From positions 62,001 to 126,000 of the forward strand of contig NZ_JAHESE010000018.1 in the NCBI RefSeq assembly GCF_018598175.1: a stretch of DNA of 64,000 nucleotides. The letters are read 5' to 3'. The notes beneath the pieces are model-generated. The model had not been told where the DNA came from, searched no databases, and saw nothing but the letters and a program-made list of their open reading frames with translations. Positions within the stretch are counted from its first letter, which is position 1. Every line of letters begins with the position of its first letter. Below, in pieces: positions 47,595-57,198 of the stretch. The translations under genes were made by a program, and so were the position numbers. Source of the DNA: Dawidia cretensis (GTDB taxonomy: Bacteria; Bacteroidota; Bacteroidia; Cytophagales; Cyclobacteriaceae).

Positions 47595-47614
47595 ATTTTA
47601 ACTTAAGTTAAAAT
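47595..47614. promoter_or_regulatory. Perfect 20-bp palindrome before Crp/Fnr gene
   Basis: ATTTTAACTTAAGTTAAAAT is a perfect palindrome, 68 bases upstream of the ATG at 47683. Its centre TTAAC-TTAA-GTTAA has the 5-4-5 geometry of Crp/Fnr sites (TTGAT-N4-ATCAA in Fnr), so autoregulation by the downstream gene product is the simplest reading. Confidence 0.65.
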
Positions 47615-47682
47615 CAGGCCGCGGGTGATTGCCGAAATTGGTGCTGTTTTGCCCGCTATTTACAAACTGATACGACAATCAA

Positions 47683-48270
47683 ATGGATAACAAAAATGAA
47701 ACCTTATCCCAGTATCTGAGAAATTTCGCAGCACTGGCAGATGAGGACATCAACAAGAGCCTGCCATTCTGGAAATCCCGGAAAATCAACAAAGGCGATT
47801 TCTTCAACATGCAGAGCATGGTTTGCAGTGACCTGGGACTGGTGGTGAAGGGAATATTCCGTATTTATTATCATGACCAGGATAAACAGATAGATAAAAA
47901 CCTTTTCTTTTTTTCAGAAAATCAGTTTGTCGTTTCCTTTAGGAGCTTCATTTCACGCAATCCCTGCTGGTACTTCATAGAAGCCATGGAGGATTCCGAG
48001 ATCGTATCCATTTCCTATAAAGATCTTAATGACCTCTATAACTCAAATCCCAGCTGGAGTAAATTTGGCAGACTGCTGGCTGAGTTGTTTTTCTCCTATG
48101 CGCAAACGCGTACTGAAGAATTTATGTTCTTTTCGCACGAAGAACGCTACATTCGGTTGTTAGACGAACATCCGAATATTGTCGAACGCATTCCAGCCTA
48201 TCATATCTCATCTTACCTGGGCATCACCAATCCCTCCTTGAGCCGAATCAGGAAGCGCATCAAGCGGTAG
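47683..48270 (+). CDS. Crp/Fnr-family transcriptional regulator
   Basis: A 195-residue regulator with a cyclic-nucleotide-binding-like beta-roll (about 20-130: KSRKINKGDFFNMQSMVCSD, GIFRIYYHDQDKQIDKNLFF, WYFIEAMEDSEIVSISYKDL) and a C-terminal helix-turn-helix (IPAYHISSYLGITNPSLSRIRKRI). The arginine that binds the cAMP phosphate is missing, and there is no Fnr-type Cys cluster, as in most Bacteroidota members annotated only as Crp/Fnr. The ligand is thus unknown. It is monocistronic, with a perfect palindrome in the promoter region. Confidence 0.93.
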   Translation: MDNKNETLSQYLRNFAALADEDINKSLPFWKSRKINKGDFFNMQSMVCSDLGLVVKGIFRIYYHDQDKQIDKNLFFFSENQFVVSFRSFISRNPCWYFIEAMEDSEIVSISYKDLNDLYNSNPSWSKFGRLLAELFFSYAQTRTEEFMFFSHEERYIRLLDEHPNIVERIPAYHISSYLGITNPSLSRIRKRIKR

Positions 48271-48604
48271 AACCGTGCCGTCATAGTACACTGTCGCCTA
48301 TCTGGAACGTGGTAACATACTGGACGCTAACGACTTTCCGGACAGGAAAGAACACGCCGAATTTCTAAATCGGCCACCTGTATGCCCTGTATCACCTTAA
48401 CAAGCGACCTAAGTGATAGCAGGTAAGTATTTGATTTTCAAACACAAACAATTACTATCTAGTCGCACCGATGGCCTTTTCCAGGTTTCTGCCTTCAGCA
48501 ACGTCACTGAAAATATACAGTATATTCATGCCACCGAAATTGGAAATTGCCAGGGGATGGATAACTTGTTGGAAATATTTTTTTACCAACAACTATAAAA
48601 AGAA
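48271..48604. other. Intergenic region with leader hairpin
   Basis: No gene is evident. CTTTCC/GGAAAG form a short hairpin near 48334. TTGTTGG (48566-48572) and CCAACAA (48586-48592) form a stem whose loop is T-rich, ending 12 bases before the ATG at 48605; it could occlude or expose the ribosome site of the small protein gene. Confidence 0.4.
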
Positions 48605-48937
48605 ATGGCAAACCACCTCATCACCATTACAGGAATTGAGAGCAACAATGATTTGATATTGTCCGACGACGGATTAACTACGACAGAGGCCGGCGATACC
48701 GTAACATGGCTGATCAGCGGCAATTCAGGCGTAGCCTCGATTACCGCCATCACCGAGATCGATGGAGTCGATGTATTCAGCCCCGACCCCACCCCTTTGA
48801 ATTCTACTTGCTGGGAGGGTAGCATTAATCCCGTTCCACCCTCCAGCGAAGTGACCGAAACCTATACCATCAACTACCTGAAAGTAGGCGACGCTACCAT
48901 TTACACCTCCGACCCAAAAATCCGGGTAAATCCGTAA
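48605..48937 (+). CDS. Small Ig-like beta-sandwich protein, unknown function
   Basis: A 110-residue protein without signal peptide. The sequence (MANHLITITGIESNNDLILS, GDTVTWLISGNSGVASITAI, TCWEGSINPVPP, ETYTINYLKVGDATIYTSDP) alternates strands and turns as in a single immunoglobulin-like or cupredoxin-like domain, and ends PKIRVNP. It starts the group with the TPR kinase nine bases downstream and is surely co-transcribed with it. I recall similar small proteins in other Cytophagales but no assigned function. Being cytosolic and coupled to a kinase, it might be a modulator of that kinase; this is inference only. Confidence 0.7.
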   Translation: MANHLITITGIESNNDLILSDDGLTTTEAGDTVTWLISGNSGVASITAITEIDGVDVFSPDPTPLNSTCWEGSINPVPPSSEVTETYTINYLKVGDATIYTSDPKIRVNP

Positions 48938-48946
48938 CCTACTGCC

Positions 48947-50851
48947 ATGCCCTGCAGGAGGATCGCGTACTATTTTTTGTTTATTCTTTCTTGTCTCGTT
49001 TGTCACGACGTTTCTGGTCAGAGTCAAAAAGTAGCGGACAGCCTGGCCAAGATTTATAAAAAGGGGACTCTGCAAGACACTGCAACGTTAGAATTACTGA
49101 GGCATCTGGCGTTTAACGAGGTTAAAGATCTCAAGCTGGCACTTTATTATGCCGAAGAGCTCATAACCCAATCCGCTGCAGCAGGCAACCACTTGTACCT
49201 GTTCAGAGGTTTTTTTCTAAAGGGCAATACCAAAAAGCTGCTGGGCGATCTGGAAGAATCGTTGGAGGCCTATCTTAGAAGTATAGATGCCGCCCGTAAA
49301 GCTCAGTACTTTCAAGGTGAAGCAAATGCCTATGGAGCAATCGCCGGCATTTACAGTAGCGCCAGTAATCATCGTAACGCGATGATTTATTTCAATAAGG
49401 CGATTTCAACGTTACGGCAATCAGATGATTCTGTTTCGTTGGCAGCTGCCATCTTAAATGCCGGCGATGAATTCCACACCGCCAAGATTTATGACTCTGC
49501 ATTACTGTACTTCCGGGAAGCAGAGATCATTTTCCAAAAGGCTGACTATTTAATCGGAAAGGCGTATAGCTTGGGAAATATTGGTATGGTGCTCGCCAAT
49601 ATTGGAGAAGACAACCTGGCCGAGCAGAAAATAAAAGAGGCAACCCACATATTGGAAGAATTAGGAGATTATTACCCCGTTTGTGTATATCTCCTTTCGA
49701 TGTCGGATATCCATCATCAAAAAGGTGATAAACCTACCGCGCTGCACTACGCTACCAGAAGCTTGCAACTTGCCCAACATTACGGGCTGAAAGAACAGAT
49801 CAGTGAATCCAGTCTGAAACTTTCAGAATTGTACATGCACGCAGGTAATACGGGCGAGTCTTTCCGGCATTACAAAAATCACATTGTTTACCGGGACAGC
49901 GTCAATAACCTTGATGCCGTACAAAAAATGGCGGATCTGCGCACAGAATATGAAATTTCTCAAAAGCAACTGGAATTATTTGAGAAAGAAAAAATGCTCG
50001 CCAGAGAAAAATGGATTCGGAACGCGCTCATGGCTGCTTTTTGCATCATGATTTTTTTAGCTGCTATGACGTATCGGAATTTCAAAAATCAACAGCGGAA
50101 GAATCAAAAGATCACCGAGCAAAAAGAAGAGATCGAACGCAAGAATGAAGATTTAGTTTCGCTAAACGAAGAAAAGAACAATCTGATTAGCATTGTGGCG
50201 CATGATTTAAAAAGTCCCGTCAACCAGATCAAAGGAATGATTTCGCTGGTCAGGATGACGTGCAAGGTCGATGAAGAATCTGCTACCTACTTTGATATGA
50301 TAGAGCAAAGTAGTGTACGTCTTAGCGATATGATCAATAAAATCCTGAATGTTGAAGCGATCGAGGCAACACAGCTGAATGTAATCCTCGAGCCCGTAAA
50401 TTTTTCAGACGTCGTAAGGGCAAACGTGAACCGGTCCGTTGTGGAAGTGAACCGAAAACAAATCCAGATTCAGACCTCCTTACCGGAAAATGTCATGGTG
50501 AATTCCGACCTGCGCTATACCGACCAGGTTATTGATAATCTACTTTCAAATGCCATCAAATTTTCGTCACCGGGAAAGAACATCTATATCACAATCACCC
50601 ATCACGACACGACGGCACTGTGCGAGATTCGAGACGAAGGACCTGGTATAAGTGAAAGTGATAAGACGAAGTTGTTCAAAAAGTATCAGAAATTAAGTGC
50701 TACACCAACGAGCAATGAATCGTCCACGGGCCTGGGGCTGTCGATCGTAAAGAAATTTGTCGATGCAATGGGCGGGGAGATCTGGTGTGAAAGCGAGCCA
50801 GGAAACGGTGCAAGCTTTTTTGTCAAGCTCCTCAGCTATCCCCGCAAGTGA
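48947..50851 (+). CDS. TPR-containing sensor histidine kinase
   Basis: A 634-residue sensor kinase. The signal sequence (YYFLFILSCLVCHDVSGQ) exports a helical TPR array (residues 30-345; for example AMIYFNKAISTLRQSDDSVS, AYSLGNIGMVLANIGEDNL, ALHYATRSLQLAQHYG). One transmembrane helix (ALMAAFCIMIFLAAMTY, near 365) leads to a coiled coil (KITEQKEEIERKNEDLVSLN), a HisKA domain with VAHDLKSP (H419), and HATPase with NLLSNAIKFSS, DEGPGI and STGLGLSIVKKF. The TPRs lie in the periplasm and probably bind a partner protein. No response regulator gene is adjacent; the hybrid kinase downstream has two receivers that could take the phosphate. Confidence 0.93.
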   Translation: MPCRRIAYYFLFILSCLVCHDVSGQSQKVADSLAKIYKKGTLQDTATLELLRHLAFNEVKDLKLALYYAEELITQSAAAGNHLYLFRGFFLKGNTKKLLGDLEESLEAYLRSIDAARKAQYFQGEANAYGAIAGIYSSASNHRNAMIYFNKAISTLRQSDDSVSLAAAILNAGDEFHTAKIYDSALLYFREAEIIFQKADYLIGKAYSLGNIGMVLANIGEDNLAEQKIKEATHILEELGDYYPVCVYLLSMSDIHHQKGDKPTALHYATRSLQLAQHYGLKEQISESSLKLSELYMHAGNTGESFRHYKNHIVYRDSVNNLDAVQKMADLRTEYEISQKQLELFEKEKMLAREKWIRNALMAAFCIMIFLAAMTYRNFKNQQRKNQKITEQKEEIERKNEDLVSLNEEKNNLISIVAHDLKSPVNQIKGMISLVRMTCKVDEESATYFDMIEQSSVRLSDMINKILNVEAIEATQLNVILEPVNFSDVVRANVNRSVVEVNRKQIQIQTSLPENVMVNSDLRYTDQVIDNLLSNAIKFSSPGKNIYITITHHDTTALCEIRDEGPGISESDKTKLFKKYQKLSATPTSNESSTGLGLSIVKKFVDAMGGEIWCESEPGNGASFFVKLLSYPRK

Positions 50852-51391
50852 CTCTTGCCCATTAATGCTCCATTGAACAATCTTCTTTCGTTGTTAAAAG
50901 CACAATAAACCAAGGCTAGTGACTAACAAAACTAATACAAGACAATCGGTACATGTCGTCTTGGATGGAGGACTTTACCGAGCAGTTAAAAACCAACGGA
51001 GTGACTAATCAGGTAATTCAAGGAGTTGCTATTTTCCGTGTAGCGATTGCACAGAGAGGATTAATTTCTCCTCTAATGACTTGAAAAAGCCAGTGGAAAG
51101 AAGCCACAAACGACAAAGGAATTTCTTGAGGTAGCGTTCCAACATGTTTTCGGGGCGATTATGAGACCCTTTTTGAGCGTAAAAAATGTGATCAGCTATT
51201 CTTATTTTCAAAAGGAGGTCTTATCTTTCTTATGTCGCTATTGGCCAGGTTGGTAAGGCTTGTGGTTGAAGCGGGGCATTTAAGCCGCCTAGTGTTTAGA
51301 TGGATCTGCACGGTCAAGATCAAAACCGCAACTTTGTGGCCTAATTAGGTTATCTTTTATAGACAAGCGTATTTTTTTAACGGCGTATTTG
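50852..51391. other. Intergenic region before the hybrid kinase
   Basis: No convincing gene. A 43-codon frame from 50953 (MSSWMEDFTEQLKTNGVTNQ) looks partly protein-like but has no neighbour or start signals to support it. AGAGGA/TCCTCT (51055-51060 with 51069-51074) form a small hairpin, and CCTAATTAGG (51340-51349) is a perfect 10-base palindrome 42 bases before the hybrid kinase start; TATCTTTT just after it differs by one base from a -7 element. Confidence 0.4.
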
Positions 51392-54300
51392 ATGAAAAGA
51401 AAGACCCTTCTCATAGTCTTGAGTGTATTTCTCTTTTTCAATGTCTGTGGACAAAATCAACGACTGGTTTTCCATCATATTACCAGCGAACAAGGGCTGT
51501 CGCAAAATCATGGTATATGTATTGGCCAGGACCATAAGGGGTTTATGTGGTTTGGAACTAATAATGGTCTCAATAAATACGATGGCGAAAAAATAACTGT
51601 TTATAAAAATGATTCCGAAGATTCCAGCAGCTTGAGCAATAACATGATCACTGCAATCTATGAAGATAATGATAAAAATCTGTGGATTGGAACGCGTGGC
51701 GGGCTTAATTTATATAACCGGGATATGGATACGTTCACAAGATTTCGCCTGGATCCTGATCACCCTGAAAGCCTGGTTTATACCATCCTCGAAGATAGTC
51801 ATAACGACCTCTACATCGGTACGGCCGAGGGGGTGTATGTTTTAAACAATGAGCACAAAATCGTACACCTTGCAAACATTCCGACGACTTGTTTGTATGA
51901 AGACACGCAGGGTAACCTTTGGATAGGAGCACGTGCGCTGGGGCTGTATCTTTTTGACCGGAAGAAAAAGAAGTTTAAGCATTACGAACAAACCCGGATC
52001 TCTTCTATAGTGGAAGATCATCACGGAAATTTATGGATCGCTACATGGGGTAACGGACTGGTTCTATTTGACCGCAAAAAGGAAGCTTTTACCCTGGCCT
52101 ACACACACGATTTTCGTCGCCCGGAAAGTATCAGCGCCGATATGATATATTCCATGTACAAAGATCGCAAGGGTAATATATGGATAGGAACAGAGAATAG
52201 AGGGCTGAATCTTTTTGACCCGCTCACGAGAACTTTTGAAATCTATGCGCACGACGTCGCCAACAGAAACAGCATCAGTAACAATACCGTTTCGGCGATC
52301 TACGAAGACCGTACGGGTACACTATGGTTCGGCGTGCACAGAGGAGGAATCAATTATTGTAATCCACGGTTGGAAAAATTCCAACACTATCAACAGGAAC
52401 CTTGTTCTGCAGGCCTTAGCCATAACAATATTAAAGGTTTTTGTGAAGATACCGATGGAAAAATATGGATTGCCACGGATGGTGGCGGAGTTAACCTGTT
52501 CAATCCATCGACAAATACATTTACATACTTTAGACATGATCCCAAAGATCCCAATACCATCAGCAGCAACGTGATCATATGTGTGTACGAAGACCGTCAG
52601 AAAAATATTTGGATCAGCGCATACCTGAAAGGCGTCACCAAGTACGATAGAAAAACCAATAAACTCACTCACTATAAACATGATCCTAATGACAAAAGTA
52701 GTTTAAGTCATGATAATGCATGGGACATTTTTGAAGACAGTAAAGCGAATTTATGGATCGGTACTCACGTTGGCGGTCTTAATCTAATGGATAGAGCGAG
52801 TGGCCGGTTTGCGCAATATAAATTTGACGCGAACAATGAAAAAAGCTTAAGCAGCAATGTAGTCACCGCCATTTACGAGGATAAAAAGAAAAATTTATGG
52901 ATCGGAACGGACAGTGGCTTGAATTTATTTGACCCTACCAGCAATAGCTTTACCAGATTTTACAGTGATGACAAACCAGGAAGTCTGAGCCATAATAATA
53001 TTCTTTCAATATTTGAAGATCAGGCCGGTAACCTTTGGGTCGGTACGGTGAATGGCTTAAATCTGTTTGATCCGCAAACTGCTACAGCCCAGATTTTCAC
53101 TACTAAAAACGGCTTTCCCAATAACGTCATACAATCCATTATTGAAGATGACCACGCCAACCTTTGGATAAGCACATTGGAAGGAATATTCAAATTCAAT
53201 TATAAATCAAACAGGGTAAGGAACTACCAGGCCACCGATGGCCTACAAGGGAATGAGTTTATCCAAAATGCAGCACTTAAAACCAAGGATGGTAAAATGA
53301 TGTTCGGTGGAAATAATGGGTTTAATTTTTTCCATCCGGATAGCGTTAAAGACAATCGCGATATACCTCCGGTCTATGTCACCGGTTTTCAGCTATTTAA
53401 TAAACCGGTAGAGATCAGCGAAGATTCCCCTTTAAAAAAACATATTAGCGAAGTGAAAGAAATCACGCTTTCGTATAAACAATCTGTGTTTTCTTTTGAA
53501 TTTTCGGTATTGAACTATATAAGTCCGGAAAAAAATCAATACGCCTATAAGATGGAAGGCTTCGATAAAGAGTGGATTTACGCAGGCACACAAAATTCGG
53601 CCACCTATACCAACCTCAATCCGGGAGAATATGTATTCAAGGTAAAGGCTTCCAACAATGATGGTTTCTGGAATGAACAAGGCACCTCGGTCAACATCAT
53701 TATTCCTCCACCTTTTTGGCTTACGTGGTGGTTTAGAACCCTCGCAGGACTTGCTACAATAGGAGGCGTTCTTCTTTTCTTAAGAATAAGGCTCAATGTA
53801 ATCACGAAGCAAAAAGCAGAGCTCGACAAGCAGGTAAAACAACGCACGGCTGAGGTCATTGAACAAAAAGAAGCCTTGGTGGAACAAGCCGTAAATATGC
53901 AGACACTCAATGGCAAGCTTCAGGCGCAAACGGAATCTCTTAAAAGCATGAATGAAATGCTTCAGCAACAGAAGAAAGAGATCATAAACAAACATGAAGA
54001 GGCAGAAGCCGCTCGCCAGGAAGCCGAAAAAGCTAATCATGCCAAAAGTATTTTTCTTGCGACCATGAGTCACGAGATCCGTACGCCCATGAACGGTGTC
54101 ATCGGTATGGCTTCGCTGATGGCAGAAACCTCCCTTACGCTCGAGCAACGAGAATATACCGCGATCATCCAAAGCTCGGGTGAAAATTTGCTCGGCGTTA
54201 TCAACGATATCCTGGACTTTTCGAAGATAGAATCTGGCAAAATGGAGCTGGAAGAAAAAGATTTCGATTTGCGGACGTGTATAGAAGAAGTTTTGGATAT

Positions 54301-55570
54301 GTTCGCCAGTAAAGCATCCACGATAGGATTAGACCTGATCTATCAGATGGACCCCGATGTTCCTGACCAAATTATCGGAGACAGCCTGCGGCTACGCCAG
54401 GTACTTCTGAACCTTGTGGGAAATGCTATCAAATTTACACACCAGGGAGAAATTTTTTTAGGCGTTCATCTACACAAAAGAGCGAATGCCCTGTTAACCC
54501 TGGGATTTGACATACGTGATACCGGGATAGGGATACCCGAAGACAAATTAAACCGCCTGTTTAAAGCATTTTCTCAAGTTGACGCTTCAACCACGCGCAA
54601 ATATGGAGGCACAGGTTTAGGGCTGGCCATTACAGAGAAGCTTGTTGAATTAATGGGAGGCCAAATATGGATAGAAAGCACTGTAGGGAAAGGCACTACA
54701 TTCTTTTTCACCCTGTCGACAAAACTTAGTGAAAAACCGGCACAAACCTATGTTTACCATGATATGGCAAGCGTAGAAGGAAAAAAGGTTCTCGTTGTCG
54801 ATGATAATCAAACCAATCGTTCGATACTAAAAAACCAACTGGAACATTGGAAACTTAGACCTACCTTAGCTTTTTCAGCAAAGCAAGCATTAGAGATCTT
54901 ATCACAAAGTCCGGGCTTCGACCTGGTACTTACCGATATGCAGATGCCTGAAACAGATGGCCTTCAACTAGGCAACTCCATCCACGAACTATATCCTGCC
55001 CTTCCTGTAATTCTTATGAGCTCTATTGGCGATGAGCGAAATGAAAAATATCACGCCATTTTCTCCGTTATATTAAGTAAGCCTGTGAAGCAGAGCGTAC
55101 TTTCGAAAAGTATTCTCATAAGTTTGCATAAATACGATACATCTGCAGCCGACAAAAAGACAGGCCAGAAACTCCATTCCGATTTTGCGAAACAATACCC
55201 TTTGCATATCCTTATCGCGGACGATAATCCGATTAATCAGAAACTTGCTATCCGTGTATTGGCTAAACTGGGTTATCAGGCAGATGTTGTATCAAACGGA
55301 AAAGAAGTGATCGAGGCATTTATTAAAATGAAATATGATTTGATACTGATGGATATACAAATGCCTGAAATGGATGGCCTTGAAGCAACCCAAAAAATAC
55401 GTACGCTTTCAGGAACACAACCTTTAATTATCGCCATGACCGCCAATGCCATGCAGGGCGATCGCGAAATGTGTTTACAGGCAGGTATGGATGATTATAT
55501 CAGCAAGCCTATAAACCTGGATCAACTCGTAAGTACCTTGGAGAAATGGGCGCAAACGCTTCAGAAATAG
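51392..55570 (+). CDS. Hybrid two-component sensor kinase with two-bladed propeller sensor and two receivers
   Basis: A 1392-residue hybrid kinase. After a signal peptide come about 14 Reg_prop repeats (residues 30-650; motif NLWIGT-xGGLNLYN) building periplasmic beta-propellers, a Y_Y_Y domain (about 690-755: [21 protein letters not shown]), a transmembrane helix ([19 protein letters not shown]), a coiled coil, HisKA with [15 protein letters not shown] (H894), HATPase ([24 protein letters not shown]), and two receivers: the first with D1182 in [10 protein letters not shown], the second with D1321 in [10 protein letters not shown]. The AraC output domain typical of Bacteroidota hybrid regulators is absent. 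The output must pass to another protein. The TTG three bases upstream is unlikely to be the start. Confidence 0.94.
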   Translation: MKRKTLLIVLSVFLFFNVCGQNQRLVFHHITSEQGLSQNHGICIGQDHKGFMWFGTNNGLNKYDGEKITVYKNDSEDSSSLSNNMITAIYEDNDKNLWIGTRGGLNLYNRDMDTFTRFRLDPDHPESLVYTILEDSHNDLYIGTAEGVYVLNNEHKIVHLANIPTTCLYEDTQGNLWIGARALGLYLFDRKKKKFKHYEQTRISSIVEDHHGNLWIATWGNGLVLFDRKKEAFTLAYTHDFRRPESISADMIYSMYKDRKGNIWIGTENRGLNLFDPLTRTFEIYAHDVANRNSISNNTVSAIYEDRTGTLWFGVHRGGINYCNPRLEKFQHYQQEPCSAGLSHNNIKGFCEDTDGKIWIATDGGGVNLFNPSTNTFTYFRHDPKDPNTISSNVIICVYEDRQKNIWISAYLKGVTKYDRKTNKLTHYKHDPNDKSSLSHDNAWDIFEDSKANLWIGTHVGGLNLMDRASGRFAQYKFDANNEKSLSSNVVTAIYEDKKKNLWIGTDSGLNLFDPTSNSFTRFYSDDKPGSLSHNNILSIFEDQAGNLWVGTVNGLNLFDPQTATAQIFTTKNGFPNNVIQSIIEDDHANLWISTLEGIFKFNYKSNRVRNYQATDGLQGNEFIQNAALKTKDGKMMFGGNNGFNFFHPDSVKDNRDIPPVYVTGFQLFNKPVEISEDSPLKKHISEVKEITLSYKQSVFSFEFSVLNYISPEKNQYAYKMEGFDKEWIYAGTQNSATYTNLNPGEYVFKVKASNNDGFWNEQGTSVNIIIPPPFWLTWWFRTLAGLATIGGVLLFLRIRLNVITKQKAELDKQVKQRTAEVIEQKEALVEQAVNMQTLNGKLQAQTESLKSMNEMLQQQKKEIINKHEEAEAARQEAEKANHAKSIFLATMSHEIRTPMNGVIGMASLMAETSLTLEQREYTAIIQSSGENLLGVINDILDFSKIESGKMELEEKDFDLRTCIEEVLDMFASKASTIGLDLIYQMDPDVPDQIIGDSLRLRQVLLNLVGNAIKFTHQGEIFLGVHLHKRANALLTLGFDIRDTGIGIPEDKLNRLFKAFSQVDASTTRKYGGTGLGLAITEKLVELMGGQIWIESTVGKGTTFFFTLSTKLSEKPAQTYVYHDMASVEGKKVLVVDDNQTNRSILKNQLEHWKLRPTLAFSAKQALEILSQSPGFDLVLTDMQMPETDGLQLGNSIHELYPALPVILMSSIGDERNEKYHAIFSVILSKPVKQSVLSKSILISLHKYDTSAADKKTGQKLHSDFAKQYPLHILIADDNPINQKLAIRVLAKLGYQADVVSNGKEVIEAFIKMKYDLILMDIQMPEMDGLEATQKIRTLSGTQPLIIAMTANAMQGDREMCLQAGMDDYISKPINLDQLVSTLEKWAQTLQK

Positions 55571-55819
55571 CAGCCGCAGACAGCATCAAAATTCCTTGTC
55601 CATAATTAAAAACAATCTATCGTCCTCCTCCTTGTACAATTCTCGAACCACTTTCTGATTGAACTTAAATCGGTTCGCCAGCATAGCACCTTGATAGTGG
55701 ACACTCTATCGTTCATTCCCGAACAAACCAAATATGAAAACATCATGATTAAGGTGTTGGGGCGAGATTCATTAACGGCACATCAATTGCTCAGCCTGTC
55801 GTACAAACTGACTAACCCC

Positions 55820-56308
55820 ATGAAACTAGGAGCTATCTTCATTGCGACCTTTATTGTATCGACCAGATTACTATACCCTAATCAGGTAAACGCACAAACC
55901 AGTCAGACTTTATCAGCACAGGCATTGACAAAAAAAATAGCAAGTTTGGATAGTATTTTATTTCACGCATTTAATACATGTGACGTCAATACATCCAAGT
56001 CATTGTTTACAGAAGACCTCGAATTCTATCATGATGCAGGTGGACTTACAAACTATGCTCAGAACGTTAACTCAATACTTCAAAGATGCAATAATAAGGA
56101 AATGAAAGTTAGAAGAGAGCTAGTGAATGGTAGCCTCGAAGTTTTTCCAGTCAAGGATTTTGGCGCTGTCCAAATCGGAAGTCATTGTTTTTATTATACA
56201 GAAGAAGGAAAGGAGGAAAAGCTAGATGGGACGTTCAAATTCGTTCATATTTGGAAGAATACCAACGGAAATTGGAAGATAGCGCGCGTGATCAGCTATG
56301 ACCATTGA
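55820..56308 (+). CDS. Secreted NTF2-like (DUF4440-type) protein
   Basis: A 162-residue exported protein. The ATG at 55820 starts a signal peptide (MKLGAIFIATFIVSTRLLY, cut near VNAQT); an open frame back to 55691 adds an implausible N-terminus. The mature part has the SnoaL/NTF2 cone fold pattern of DUF4440: KIASLDSILFHAFNTCDVNT, SLFTEDLEFYHDAGG, KDFGAVQIGSHCFYYTEEGK, FKFVHIWKNTNGNWKIARVI. Such proteins are small binding or hydrolase domains; no active site can be assigned. It converges with the reductase gene that follows. Confidence 0.8.
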   Translation: MKLGAIFIATFIVSTRLLYPNQVNAQTSQTLSAQALTKKIASLDSILFHAFNTCDVNTSKSLFTEDLEFYHDAGGLTNYAQNVNSILQRCNNKEMKVRRELVNGSLEVFPVKDFGAVQIGSHCFYYTEEGKEEKLDGTFKFVHIWKNTNGNWKIARVISYDH

Positions 56309-56334
56309 CACGCTGCACGTAACACAATGTTTTC

Positions 56335-56928
56335 TTAAGATCCAACATTGCCTGTGCTAACTTCTCCGGCTCTCTTGTAATTGGCTATAATGACCCCTTT
56401 TGACGTAACATGACTTTCTGTTAATGTAAATGCTGCCGGGATCGCACCGTTTTCGAACAGCTTTTTCCCTCCACCAAGAATCAAAGGATAAATTTTGAGC
56501 CGAAGCTCATCCACCAGGTCATGCTTAAGCAGCAGTTGAATGAGCTTACCACTACCCCAAACTTGAAGGTCGGACCCCTCCGAATTTTTAAGCTTTTCGA
56601 TATCTGCCAGGCTTTTGACGAAGTGGGTATTTTTCCAATCTGATTTTTCTATGGTCTGCGACAGGACGTATTTGGCGCCATCATTGATGCCCGGCCAAAA
56701 GTCGGCATGTTGAGGCCAGTAGGATGCAAAAATCTCAAATGTTTTTCTGCCCAAAACATAATCTGCCGGTTTCAACTCTTCTGCCATGATACTGTTAAAA
56801 ACCTCGTCACCATAAGATGCCGTCCAGCCGCCATAGTTGAAGCCGCCCGATGTGTCTTCGCCGGGTCCGCCCGGCGCTTGCATTACACCATCTAATGTAA
56901 TCATCGATAAAACAGTTATTCTTCTCAT
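56335..56928 (-). CDS. Dihydrofolate reductase-family protein (RibD C-terminal type)
   Basis: A 197-residue protein of the DHFR-like group annotated as 'dihydrofolate reductase family' (YyaP/YwjB type). It opens MRRITVLSMITLDGVMQAPG and has YVLGRKTFEIFASYWP, LQVWGSGKLIQLLLKHDLVDELRLKIYP split across the nucleotide-binding loop and strands, and ILGGGKKLF. True FolA has a different start and active-site Asp/Glu, so it is probably an NADPH reductase of unknown substrate. A TAnnTTTG element and two repeated motifs lie upstream. Confidence 0.9.
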   Translation of the reverse strand: MRRITVLSMITLDGVMQAPGGPGEDTSGGFNYGGWTASYGDEVFNSIMAEELKPADYVLGRKTFEIFASYWPQHADFWPGINDGAKYVLSQTIEKSDWKNTHFVKSLADIEKLKNSEGSDLQVWGSGKLIQLLLKHDLVDELRLKIYPLILGGGKKLFENGAIPAAFTLTESHVTSKGVIIANYKRAGEVSTGNVGS

Positions 56929-57005
56929 ATACTTTTATTTTTTTATTGAAATTGTTGTCCTAAACTTTAATGCCATTAACAGGTGCGTAACCATTGTTGA
57001 CAATA

Positions 57006-57088
57006 CAAAACTAGCGTTCACGTCAGTATTTGACACGGTGCAAAAGCGACAACTTAGGGGATGAATTGCGACAAGTCGAGTATTTGAC
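57006..57088 (-). promoter_or_regulatory. Promoter and repeated motif of the reductase gene
   Basis: TAGTTTTG on the minus strand (57006-57013) is a perfect TAnnTTTG, 77 bases upstream of the start. Plus-strand GTCAGTATTTGAC (57022-57034) is repeated as GTCGAGTATTTGAC (57075-57088); each has GTCA/TGAC-like ends. The first lies between the -7 and -33 positions, a good place for a repressor. Confidence 0.45.
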
Positions 57089-57198
57089 GGCCTGGTCTTT
57101 GTGAATTCGATGGATCTTAATTTAAAGAATTGAAGGCCAGCTGGCAGCTTTCTCTTTTTGATAGGTCTTAAGGCCGGTGTTGCCCAGCAGGGTCGTGT

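Noticed and set aside
50953-51084. 43-codon plus-strand frame (MSSWMEDFTEQLKTNGVTNQ)
   Set aside because: Too short and isolated, without promoter or recognised relatives.
51392-55570. Calling the hybrid kinase a classical HTCS regulator
   Set aside because: Classical members end in an AraC DNA-binding domain; this protein ends in a second receiver.
56335-56928. Naming the DHFR-family gene folA
   Set aside because: Its motifs are of the RibD C-terminal/YyaP group, not of the folate enzyme.
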